From: Candidatus Krumholzibacteriota bacterium
GTDB lineage: Bacteria > Krumholzibacteriota > Krumholzibacteriia > Krumholzibacteriales > Krumholzibacteriaceae
Length of the DNA stretch: 64,000 nucleotides
Direction of reading: 5' to 3'
Assembly: GCA_016933255.1 (NCBI GenBank)
Contig: JAFGBF010000022.1
Coordinates: 115,470 to 179,469, forward strand
Positions 44,601 to 52,673 of the stretch are shown here, one piece after another. The notes beneath the pieces were generated by a model that was given only the letters and a program-made list of their open reading frames with translations, did not search any database and was not told the DNA's origin. The position numbers and the translations under genes are program-made. Every line of letters begins with the position of its first letter. Position 1 is the stretch's first letter.

Positions 44601-44934
44601 GCTGCCATGTCGTATTAGTCTGCTGAAAGTCGGAGTGGCTCCCATACAGGATCACCGGGATACGCCATGAAATATTATGTTTTAGATCCCCTGAGAGTTT
44701 CCCATATCCATACTCAAGGATTACCCCGGTCCTTCCCGCAAGGTCCCTGTAGCCGGAAGTGAAATGAATATCAAAATGAGGCGTCTTCAGGATCTGCCAT
44801 TCAAATTCTTTGTACTGCACCTTGTTTTTGCCGAACCACCAGACCTGTGCGTAACATAAAGAATCAGGAAGAATCGACAGAAATATATTTATCGCCAGAA
44901 TAAAGCAAATTACAATTCCGGGTTTTCCCCTCAT
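41677..44934 (-). CDS. fusion of peptidase-MA-like metalloprotease, PD40 propeller and Omp85-type surface antigen barrel
   Basis: A 1085-residue outer-membrane protein with three parts. A signal peptide is followed by a gluzincin-like domain with zinc motif HELVH at 145-149 and the downstream ligand segment WFAEGTAEYYS about 30 residues later. A PD40 beta-propeller spans about 300-610 (FSPDGEYVAYYSDRGG, WSPDGTGIALVG, WFPDGKKIAYTR and others). An acidic, low-complexity linker (about 640-725) leads to a C-terminal ~350-residue D15/surface-antigen barrel with FFLGGPTTLRGFDYLQFQG and terminal FHFYLGPQF. The start is the second of two adjacent ATGs after GGAGGAGG. It directly follows tamB, suggesting a role in outer-membrane biogenesis or surface processing; substrate unknown. 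Confidence 0.87.
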   Translation of the reverse strand: MRGKPGIVICFILAINIFLSILPDSLCYAQVWWFGKNKVQYKEFEWQILKTPHFDIHFTSGYRDLAGRTGVILEYGYGKLSGDLKHNISWRIPVILYGSHSDFQQTNTTWQLLPEGVQAFAEPGRRRMVLHFGGSNVDFSHTAIHELVHIFQFEIIYGNLLKSVFLRNMLFPIPLWFAEGTAEYYSAGGVDDECKMFMRDGTVYDYLPYNLSYAGGYMNYKAGQSAISYIARTYGQEKVIELMDKLRYQRSMEMTLQSTIGISTGELTKKWKDDLRRTYWPAFADKPDIDTIARKVTDHIKKHHYINSKPAFSPDGEYVAYYSDRGGLEGIYLMDSITGKKKKKLLVGSTESKFEYIRTRLSSLTWNPESSVIAFVAKSDGKDRLFLMDVRDRRITEKIDLPLDFFFNPVWSPDGTGIALVGTINGQTDLYLYDLEKERLFQITDDIDDEKCPAWFPDGKKIAYTRFPQLVLQPIFSVDSTGVERIGNVDYVDPGNVMSVTGDIWSIDIGTGEKKLLISTPGNDESPQVLSGGKEILFVSDESGISNLYRGSIEVGSYHRFTDILGGLFNPSVSEGKDRLVFSAFNSAGYDLYIMDNFEEKSGVSYSTGGPQMAGSLAEKKPSFAVIAGDESVSAGTDPDPDTVDTADLITGKPRDELSRDPEQDAEVDSRTGTTAVESTPGGRRGIKRSVPDVVIREDSMDKIDPDSLETLRESFRKRVGTVEKYKIKFSPDYIGNGMGVYFATGFGFGLSNQIAFSDLLGDHHLFFAFSLYGSLEESDMLLSYYYVRKRIDYSFGVFQFKNYMNSRFSSIGETFLNYRYFTERNYGIFGNASFPFSTFTRAEMELEGYVSEREFFNVENDSYYGYSLYNSEVSVKRLLQPSFSIVHDSAYYGRFGPVIGSRWMLSFSRALSFSGQDIARTTAFLDYRKYTPLFYRNYLAFRTVVSSSDGDDRRYFFLGGPTTLRGFDYLQFQGPRMMLFNLEYRYPLIDAIVFGWPGRWAITNIGGTMFFDSGSVWGEGSYIEELPVGIEPVDINGLPFYNDFGVGFYMRMMGFLILNFQLSWPTDFSNTGEPVFHFYLGPQF

Positions 44935-45011
44935 CATCCTCCTCCGATCTGCGTCACTTGCTTTCCATCTGGAAGATGTTGATAATTGTCTCTGACTTCA
45001 AGACTATTTCT

Positions 45012-48000
45012 TCAGAACTCCCAGCGTACCTTGAAATCGACATTGATCTCATCACTGTTTCTCCTGCTTCTTCCCTGTAATATTTTTTCTGAATACATAA
45101 TTACTTCTGACCGTATAAGAAAAAGCCTGCTCAGTCTGTATTCGACTTCAAAATGGCGGGCAGTCGAAATAGACAATCCCTGCTTGTATTTTACGTAAAG
45201 ACCCTCAGACATATATTTCCCGATGGCTACGGTGGTCTCCGTAGGTTCAAACCCTTCCGAGGCACTGCTTGAGCCCCCGCTCGTCTCCACTTCGATCAAC
45301 ACTCCCTGCATCTGTGAATTAAGCATGCGCTCTATATAGTTTGCGGCAAGATTCTGAGCGGTATTCATTGCACTCCAGCTCATACCATCTCCATTTTCCG
45401 TTCCTGCCATTCCTCCTCCGAGCATCTTCCATATATCTGTCTCGCTGTATCCAGGATCCTCGTGACGAAGGTATACTCTCGGTTCGTTATCATCCTGATG
45501 CCATGAGAGGGTAAGATAGATCTTTCTGCCTTCAGGATCATTGGTCTCCGCCTCTACATCCAGAATCGGCCTGAAACTTTCAGCGTGAACAAATTCCAGT
45601 TTTCCGGAAACGACCCTGAACTTGTTATTGTAGACGTTGTACCAGCCTCTTATCAGATTAAGCGTCCCGCGTATATACGACCCTTTCTGATCATGATGCA
45701 GCGTAATATCGCCCTCTATCTCAACATTTGCGTCAGGAGTCTTCAACCACGTATTACCCTTGAGTACCAGGTCGACCTCTGCTATCCAGTTCGGGGGTTC
45801 AAGAGATACACCCTTCTGTGCTGAATTGAAATCACCGAAATCTATATATATTTCAGCTCCATTAACGATCAGATTTCCTGTTATGACCGGAATCTTATTG
45901 CCGCCGCTCTCCGTTGTCCCAACCGAAAGATTACCGCTGACAATAGACATGACATCGGGAATACTCGCAACAAGGATCTTGCTCAATTCGATCTTGAGAT
46001 CGTATTTCTCCGGTTTCCACCCTTTCAGCAATATCGTTCCCTTACAATTCAAATTGCCGTTTTTCCCTTCTTTTCCCCTTAATTTTCTGACTGTTACCAG
46101 TGTATCATCCAGGATTATTTCCGCTTCTATTTCTCTGAATTTTTCTTCCATACCACCGAGCCGGAAACCTGCTTTATCCAGCAGAAGCTGTCCCTTCATC
46201 TTCGGATCTGAAAGAGTCCCGGTTACAGCAAATTCCGCGGAAAATCTTCCATTTGCTTCAGCAACTATATCAGTCATACCGGGCACACTCGACATATCCC
46301 CATCAGGAAAGGAAATACCAAGATTCATCTGAGAATCCTTGTCGATTGAATAAAACCATTTCTCAGATCTGAGAGGAATATTTCCGGTAAAATCACCTGT
46401 ATGGCCGGAAGAGACTTCAACCACTCCATCAAGACTCAGCAGGTCCCTGTTTATGTCGGCGGAAAAGTCGATCAGCGGAATCTGGTATCGCTCAGATGCT
46501 AAACCTTCGATTTTACCTTCGATCCCGAGCAGTGGATGCGAAAGAGAATCACGAACAGAGATCAATCCGGTGAAATCACCTTTTACGAACGGCATTTTAT
46601 CGGCCGATGAAAACAACGGGACAAGGGAAAGCTCCTTGCACACCGCGTCGAGCTGGATGAGAGCATCCTTGAACGCCCCCGCTTTCTCGCGAGAGATATC
46701 CCCGGGGTTCGTACCGGAAATCGTCCCTGTCATTTCAAGGACACCTTCGGGAGAATCCAGGTAAAAAGTGTCTATACCGATGACATTGTCTGAATATTCA
46801 GCTACAAGCCTGAGAGAATCAACCGCGATGCTGTCAAATACGCTGCTGTCAAGAACAAGATCAAGCTTGAGCCTGGGGTTATCGCGAGATCCTTTGCAGA
46901 TAATCTGCCCCGCTCCACGTCCTCTCATCGGTATCTTCGTCAGTCCAGCCTTGTTTAAAAGCGAGATGCCCAATCTTTCAAAAGAAAAGAGTCCGTCGAT
47001 CTCGTTTTTATCTTCATCTATTTCACAATCCATAAAGAGCGCGCCGAGTCTGGAGTGAAGCTGAAGATCGTCAAATCTGATTTTTGATTCGATGACATTC
47101 ACACTGAACTTGCCGTTGCTTACCCATCGTTCCTCAAGGGCATCGATCGTGACTTCATTGAAGACGATCTCTGTCTTATCCTGCTCCGTATGCAGATCAC
47201 CTCTCATATCTGCGGCGAATCCAGGTCTTTGAATATGCAGCTTTTTTATGCTTGTAACGTCTTTATAGTGTTCAAGAGACAGCTCTATTCCTGAAAAAGA
47301 AAATCGATCGATATCGCAGCTGTCCCCGCGCATATCCATGAACAAACGAAATGAATCACTTTTGTTCAGAGCAAAATTTATCTCTCCAAATGGAAGATAC
47401 GCGCCTTTGTATAAGAGATCCCTGCAGCTGCCGCTTGCCCTCAGGTCCCACCTGTCAAAATCACCCTCCAGAATCCCGTTAAAAGCCACATCCGCATCAT
47501 ATTCCTCTATATTGAAATAGGAAAAGAAGGTATCCCCCTTGGCGCAAGTCATATCGATGAATAATTTTATATCCCCTTTTCTGGAGATCGAACCTCTTGT
47601 TTCCACTGTATGCTTTGGTGCTGATACGACAAACTTGTCTATAAAAAGGGAGTCCGATCTGTACGACCCGCTAGCTGTGGCTGTATTAAACGGGATTCTC
47701 CTGAGGTGGCCTTTGTCAAGATCCATCGTAAAATACAGATCTTTCGTCTCGATCTCATAACGTAACCCGATAAATCCATTGAACCGGCTTTCTGGTATCG
47801 AGTTGTTTTTTATAAATCCGGTCGAAAGATCAAGATCCCGCACATCCAGATCAAGTTGTATGATCCTGTTGCCGCTAAGAGGTAATATTCCACTTCCATT
47901 TATCAGGGCACCGTTAAACCGTCCTTCTCCTTTATTAAGCCTGACGAACTCTCCCTTCTTGAAGTCGATATCGACCTTAAACCCATCGAGTGCGTATCCT

Positions 48001-48914
48001 GATAGTATCCCGTTCAACATCCCCCTTATTTCCATTTCCCCTGGAACACCCTTTACGGCAAGGGCTCCCTGCAATTCTCCGAATTGCTCGGATTTAATAT
48101 CCAGAACGCGCATCATCTCTTCAATTTCAAACGGCTCGGCAGCAATATTCAAGTCGAATCGAATGGAATCCGGATCGACCGTCCCGTTTATCAGGAGTGA
48201 TGATTCCTCCAGTTCGACGAAGAGGTTTTCGATGGATATTCTTTTATTATCAGCCCTGCCAGGATGACGGTCGCTGTTTACCTGGACTCTTCCCTGAATC
48301 TTTTTGATCTCAATTTTACGTCTGATATCCTTTGTGCTTCCTTTTGAGACTTCTATAACGATTTTTTCTCCATCAGACCGGATCATCCCCTCGAGATTCA
48401 GCGCACGGACAGCATCGGCCCTTTTGGCTCCCTGGTAGATCAACTGCCCATCACTGATCGAAAATTTTTCCACTTTATACTTACCGCCGCCCCCGCCGGA
48501 ACCACCGCCTACGAAGGGAAGGATCAGCACGCCTGCTGAATCAGGCTTTGCCCAGACGTGAGGCTTCACAAATACCAATTCGTTGATCAGCGGCTCGTTT
48601 GAAACCAGTGATCCGACCTGATAACTGAAAACAATCTCTTCAACGCGGAGGACATCAAAAGCATAATCTTCTCCCATGTATCTGATGCGAAGATCTTTAA
48701 TTCTGATCCTGTCCAGCGGATTACCCGAGATCGATTTGAATTCCAGAGAAAAATCCGTACCCCTGAAAAGATTTCTGGAAACCAGCGATGATGCCCTGTG
48801 TGCAAAAAAATCGGTGTTATAAATTACGGCGACAAGTATGACAACTGTAAGCAGAAGCCCGATTATCAGCGATATCCACGAAGTGATCTTAGATTTTAGT
48901 ATTCTCTTGACCAA
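45012..48914 (-). CDS. tamB: TamB / translocation and assembly module inner-membrane protein (DUF490)
   Basis: A 1300-residue AsmA-like protein that spans the periplasm. One N-terminal membrane anchor (WISLIIGLLLTVVILVAVIY) is followed by more than 1000 residues of repetitive amphipathic beta-strand that would form a lipid-carrying groove. The C-terminal TamB domain is diagnostic: the VNGAEIYIDFGDF region, YNVYNNKFRVVSGKLEF, then SEGLYVKYKQGLS and a final aromatic strand FKVRWEF. The start codon is TTG at 48914 with GGAG upstream. It lies 15 nt after an Omp85-family gene, the usual TamA-TamB arrangement. Confidence 0.93.
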   Translation of the reverse strand: MVKRILKSKITSWISLIIGLLLTVVILVAVIYNTDFFAHRASSLVSRNLFRGTDFSLEFKSISGNPLDRIRIKDLRIRYMGEDYAFDVLRVEEIVFSYQVGSLVSNEPLINELVFVKPHVWAKPDSAGVLILPFVGGGSGGGGGKYKVEKFSISDGQLIYQGAKRADAVRALNLEGMIRSDGEKIVIEVSKGSTKDIRRKIEIKKIQGRVQVNSDRHPGRADNKRISIENLFVELEESSLLINGTVDPDSIRFDLNIAAEPFEIEEMMRVLDIKSEQFGELQGALAVKGVPGEMEIRGMLNGILSGYALDGFKVDIDFKKGEFVRLNKGEGRFNGALINGSGILPLSGNRIIQLDLDVRDLDLSTGFIKNNSIPESRFNGFIGLRYEIETKDLYFTMDLDKGHLRRIPFNTATASGSYRSDSLFIDKFVVSAPKHTVETRGSISRKGDIKLFIDMTCAKGDTFFSYFNIEEYDADVAFNGILEGDFDRWDLRASGSCRDLLYKGAYLPFGEINFALNKSDSFRLFMDMRGDSCDIDRFSFSGIELSLEHYKDVTSIKKLHIQRPGFAADMRGDLHTEQDKTEIVFNEVTIDALEERWVSNGKFSVNVIESKIRFDDLQLHSRLGALFMDCEIDEDKNEIDGLFSFERLGISLLNKAGLTKIPMRGRGAGQIICKGSRDNPRLKLDLVLDSSVFDSIAVDSLRLVAEYSDNVIGIDTFYLDSPEGVLEMTGTISGTNPGDISREKAGAFKDALIQLDAVCKELSLVPLFSSADKMPFVKGDFTGLISVRDSLSHPLLGIEGKIEGLASERYQIPLIDFSADINRDLLSLDGVVEVSSGHTGDFTGNIPLRSEKWFYSIDKDSQMNLGISFPDGDMSSVPGMTDIVAEANGRFSAEFAVTGTLSDPKMKGQLLLDKAGFRLGGMEEKFREIEAEIILDDTLVTVRKLRGKEGKNGNLNCKGTILLKGWKPEKYDLKIELSKILVASIPDVMSIVSGNLSVGTTESGGNKIPVITGNLIVNGAEIYIDFGDFNSAQKGVSLEPPNWIAEVDLVLKGNTWLKTPDANVEIEGDITLHHDQKGSYIRGTLNLIRGWYNVYNNKFRVVSGKLEFVHAESFRPILDVEAETNDPEGRKIYLTLSWHQDDNEPRVYLRHEDPGYSETDIWKMLGGGMAGTENGDGMSWSAMNTAQNLAANYIERMLNSQMQGVLIEVETSGGSSSASEGFEPTETTVAIGKYMSEGLYVKYKQGLSISTARHFEVEYRLSRLFLIRSEVIMYSEKILQGRSRRNSDEINVDFKVRWEF

Positions 48915-48929
48915 TTCTCCAACTCTCCA

Positions 48930-50876
48930 TCAGAATATCTGTCCAAGGCTTATATGTATCCAGTAATCATAATCGATATCAGCTGATCTTATCAGAGGGA
49001 ATCCTGCATCAAGCCTGATCGGCCCGACTGGAGTATAATATCTCAACCCGAATCCGGCTCCGTATCTGAAATCATTTACTGAAACATCTTCCCTGTCCCT
49101 GATAAAAATGAAATCCTCCAGTTTTATATCCGCTGGTTCATCCCAGACATTGCCTCCATCAAGGAATAACGCACCTCCAAAATTATATTTCGAGATAAAC
49201 GGCAAAGGGACTCTCAGCTCGAGGTTGGCAAGAATCATGATATTTCCGCCTCTAGGTTCGCCAGTCGTGCTGTTCAAAGGCCCAAGCGTATTTTCCCTGT
49301 ACCCTCTGACCGAGTTGCCGCCTCCAAGGAAATACCTGCTCTCGATTGGAACACCTGTTTCACTGCTTTCTCCAAAAGCTTTCGCATAACCTGCCCTTAA
49401 CCTGTAAGCGAAAACAGTCTGATCGGACAATTTGCGGTAATCCTGGAAAGAAGGGACTATCGAATAGTAATGATCCTCACCACCAAGTACTCCTCCGGCA
49501 TATCTGGACTCCAGACCTATATACCTTCCGCGGCTGGGGTTGAAATAGTAATCTCGCGTATCCCTGCGAAATGTAAAATCAATCGACCTGCGGCGCGATC
49601 TTTCTCTTTCATCGACAACCTCCTGCCTTCTTACTCTCTCGTAGATATACCCCAGGAGAAGAGAGGTCTGTCTCGAAATCCTGCGGGAGACTGTCCCGCT
49701 AAAACTTGTAGCCTCTACAATAGCCGGTTCCACAGTAGCATCGCGCTCATAAAAAGAACCGATCGCAAATGTATTCCAGGTGGAAAATATATGCGGGAAT
49801 CTCAGCTCTCCCTCATGCCTTTGATATCTGTTCTCAAAATTCATACTTGAAAGGTCATAGGTGTCATCTTCGAAAAGACGGAAGGCAAAAGCCGTTTTGA
49901 TATTCAGCACATATCCCCGTCCGATCAGGTTTCTTTGCCCCCATTCGGCAAAGACCCTGTTTGCGTGGACATTTCCGACTCCCAGCCCCGATTCCAGATA
50001 TCCCATTTTTCTGTCGCGAACCGTCAATTGAAGATCGACTATCCCGCTGTCGGCGTTCAATCCTGTCGGCTCGATCTCAACCGAACTAAAGCATCCAGTA
50101 TCATAAAGGTTCTGCTTGCTTTCGACTATTTTTGAAAGTTGGAAGTATTCTCCAGAACCGATCTTAAGTTCCCGGCGAATAAGATCTTCTTTGACTTTTT
50201 CATTTCCCGTTACAATTACTTCCCTTATCCTGACCGGCTGGCCGGGAGACATATCCCATGATATATCTACACTTGTCGAATCGATATCTGTATTACAGGC
50301 CACCATCGCTCCGAGATAGCCTCTTTTAAAAAATTGACTGAAAAGCGTATATCTATCTGTTTCGACCAGGTTTGGATTATACGGCATTCCCTCAGTCAGA
50401 CGCAGGCCTTTTAAGATCTGTTTATTATCTATGATCGGCTGATCGGAAAACTTGAGATTCCGTACTACAGTCTGAGGCCCCTCGTTTATAAGGATGCGGA
50501 TAGTGACATTGTTCGCTTTATCGTCTCTATCAATCGAGACCAGAGTGACAGATACGTCGAAATATCCATTGCGATGGTAATAGGTTTTAATACTTTCGAG
50601 ATCCCTTTTGATAAAATCTCTTCTGAAACGCGGTTTATTGAAAATATTATAATATTTTGCTTCTTTTGACCTCATCTTCTTTTTAAGGACTCTGTCCTCA
50701 ATACTTATATTACCGAGTATGACGATCCGTTTTACGTAGGGAAGATCCAGGCCAAAATCATCCGATGAAGCTTTTTGTGAATAGCCGCCTACTATCAGGG
50801 AAAAGAGGATCAAGATTATCAGTGAATCTGTAATATAATTATTGCTTTTTGAAACCATATCAATTGACAACTTCAT
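48930..50876 (-). CDS. Omp85-family outer-membrane assembly protein (BamA/TamA)
   Basis: A 648-residue outer-membrane protein. After an N-terminal signal region come about three POTRA domains (roughly 48-125, 130-205 and 210-290; VKRIVILGN, TVVRNLKFSD and VRIREVIVTGN mark their starts). The C-terminal Omp85 barrel follows, with SRYFLGGGNSVRGYRENTLG (the VRGF-type loop) and terminal WIHISLGQIF. Three POTRAs suit TamA better than five-POTRA BamA, as does the tamB gene right after it. Its place downstream of rseP is where bamA sits in proteobacteria. I therefore leave BamA versus TamA open. No clear SD was seen at the ATG. Confidence 0.92.
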   Translation of the reverse strand: MKLSIDMVSKSNNYITDSLIILILFSLIVGGYSQKASSDDFGLDLPYVKRIVILGNISIEDRVLKKKMRSKEAKYYNIFNKPRFRRDFIKRDLESIKTYYHRNGYFDVSVTLVSIDRDDKANNVTIRILINEGPQTVVRNLKFSDQPIIDNKQILKGLRLTEGMPYNPNLVETDRYTLFSQFFKRGYLGAMVACNTDIDSTSVDISWDMSPGQPVRIREVIVTGNEKVKEDLIRRELKIGSGEYFQLSKIVESKQNLYDTGCFSSVEIEPTGLNADSGIVDLQLTVRDRKMGYLESGLGVGNVHANRVFAEWGQRNLIGRGYVLNIKTAFAFRLFEDDTYDLSSMNFENRYQRHEGELRFPHIFSTWNTFAIGSFYERDATVEPAIVEATSFSGTVSRRISRQTSLLLGYIYERVRRQEVVDERERSRRRSIDFTFRRDTRDYYFNPSRGRYIGLESRYAGGVLGGEDHYYSIVPSFQDYRKLSDQTVFAYRLRAGYAKAFGESSETGVPIESRYFLGGGNSVRGYRENTLGPLNSTTGEPRGGNIMILANLELRVPLPFISKYNFGGALFLDGGNVWDEPADIKLEDFIFIRDREDVSVNDFRYGAGFGLRYYTPVGPIRLDAGFPLIRSADIDYDYWIHISLGQIF

Positions 50877-50962
50877 TATTTGGATTTAAGTTCTTCAGGT
50901 GTCGATCCCATCGCATCCTGCGTTGAGAAAAACACCCTTGGACCATTGACCACGGATGAATT

Positions 50963-51319
50963 ATGAACTGCTTCATTAATATATTCCGCAGACTGGGGAT
51001 CGCCGTTTTTATTCCGATGATCCCGGTAATCCTCTTTCTTTCGCAGGGGTGCGGACACTCCGGCGACTCTTTGCCGGAGAAAGGTGCGTCCCTGACTCCA
51101 GATGAAGAGTATATCGTCCAACTCTATATGAAAATAAACGAATTAGAGAAAAATCTCCAAGATAATCCTTCAGACAGCCTAAAAAAATGGGAAGCCATGA
51201 AAGAGGAGATCGACCAGAAAAGGGTCCTCAGGACGATTGAAGCGCTAAAAGAAGACCCTGAAAGATGGTACGCCGTTTTCAGCAGGATCGAACTGCTCAT
51301 GGAACCTGAGAAACCTTAA
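50963..51319 (+). CDS. small putative lipoprotein (unknown)
   Basis: A 118-residue frame on the plus strand inside an otherwise minus-strand block. The N-terminus looks exported: basic start, hydrophobic IAVFIPMIPVILFLS, then QGC, a weak lipobox at about residue 30. The mature part is short and helical with heptad-like charge (PDEEYIVQLYMKINELEKNLQDN to the end). It starts 86 nt from the divergent Omp85 gene, and its stop abuts the rseP stop. Coding character rests on the signal-like N-terminus and lack of a competing gene; the SD is poor. Function unknown. Confidence 0.6.
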   Translation: MNCFINIFRRLGIAVFIPMIPVILFLSQGCGHSGDSLPEKGASLTPDEEYIVQLYMKINELEKNLQDNPSDSLKKWEAMKEEIDQKRVLRTIEALKEDPERWYAVFSRIELLMEPEKP

Positions 51320-52663
51320 CTACCTTATAAGATTAAACAGATCAAGGAATAATATCATTGCCATCAGCGCGATAAGGATGAAGAATCCGATCTGCGACAT
51401 GATATTCTGCACTTTATGCCCCGGCTTGATACCTGTCACGGCTTCAAAGACGAAAATGACGAAATGTCCCCCATCAAAAGGAAGCACAGGCAAAAGATTG
51501 AATATCGCAAGGTTCATAGAGAAAAAGGCAAGGAAATTGAGGAGATAGCCGAATCCCCATCGGATCATATCTCCAGCCATCACACCTACCCGGATCGGAC
51601 CGCCGACAGCCCTGATCGTGGCTTTGCCTGTTACCAGTTTTCCAAGAAAACTCATTATCGACAGGAACAGGTTGCTGAAGGCCTGCGTCCCGTATTTTAC
51701 GGCAGTAGAAAAGGAGACCCTTTGTTTCTCGTAATATTCACCAATTCCGATAGCTCCTACCTTGATCACATCGAGTTTTTCTCCGCCCGAAGGAGCATCC
51801 ATCGAACCAGGTACTATCTCTTCTCTATGTATTTCTCCATCCAGTTCCCATGTAAAGACAATAGGAATACCGTTCCTGGAATATATTTTCTCCGTCATTT
51901 CAAGATATGTGGTTACAGTTGTATCGTTCATCGCCAGAACAAGCGCTCCTCTGCGGATCCCTGCATTATAGGCAGGACTATCCTTCTTGACATCCCCTAT
52001 CAGGGGCCTGCTGCCGGAAAATATCCCTATCGTCAGCCGTTGTGCTTCCTCGTTCCACTCGGGTGTCACCTCTGCCGTCAAAGTGTCGGCCCCCCGCAGG
52101 AACCTGAATGTGGAACTGACTCCTTCGGTATAATCGACCAGGTCACTTATCTCCTCGCCCTGTTTAAGGCTAAAACCATTGATCTCTATGATTCTGTCCC
52201 CAACCTGGAATTCAGCAGCCGCGGCAGGCGATCCAGCGACGACTTCGCTGACGACATCCCCCGGATTGCGCACAAATACACCCTGCACCCAGATGTTCAT
52301 TATATAAAGTACGATAGCAAGAGCCGCATTCATAGCCGGTCCGGCCAAAACTACTGACATTCGCTGAAAAGGATTTTTGTTCTTATACAATCTGTTTTCA
52401 GGAATATCTTTTTCTGGATCATCTTCTTCATCTTTTGCCTCTTCCTCGCTTTCCCCGGCAAACTTGACGTAACCGCCGAAAGGAAGCGCTGAGAGGGCAT
52501 ATTCCGTCTCACCCAATTTGAATTTAAGGATTTTAGGACCAAATCCGATTGAAAAGGTAATGACATAAATACCATTTAGTTTTGCCACAATAAAATGGCC
52601 CCATTCGTGTACCAGGACAACGACACTCAACACAAATACAAACGCTATGATTGTGAGAAACAT
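51320..52663 (-). CDS. rseP: RseP-type site-2 intramembrane zinc metalloprotease (M50)
   Basis: A 447-residue inner-membrane protease that cleaves membrane-spanning regulators such as anti-sigma factors and remnant signal peptides. The zinc motif HEWGH is at 19-23 within the first membrane helix. Two PDZ domains occupy about 125-290 (VVAGSPAAAAEFQVGDRI and VKKDSPAYNAGIRRGALV). The C-terminal third-ligand motif NLLPVLPFDGGH is in the penultimate membrane region. It follows dxr by 10 nt in the uppS-cdsA-dxr-rseP series. The anti-sigma factor at 29421 is a conceivable client, which is inference. Confidence 0.96.
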   Translation of the reverse strand: MFLTIIAFVFVLSVVVLVHEWGHFIVAKLNGIYVITFSIGFGPKILKFKLGETEYALSALPFGGYVKFAGESEEEAKDEEDDPEKDIPENRLYKNKNPFQRMSVVLAGPAMNAALAIVLYIMNIWVQGVFVRNPGDVVSEVVAGSPAAAAEFQVGDRIIEINGFSLKQGEEISDLVDYTEGVSSTFRFLRGADTLTAEVTPEWNEEAQRLTIGIFSGSRPLIGDVKKDSPAYNAGIRRGALVLAMNDTTVTTYLEMTEKIYSRNGIPIVFTWELDGEIHREEIVPGSMDAPSGGEKLDVIKVGAIGIGEYYEKQRVSFSTAVKYGTQAFSNLFLSIMSFLGKLVTGKATIRAVGGPIRVGVMAGDMIRWGFGYLLNFLAFFSMNLAIFNLLPVLPFDGGHFVIFVFEAVTGIKPGHKVQNIMSQIGFFILIALMAMILFLDLFNLIR

Positions 52664-52673
52664 GGAACCTCCA

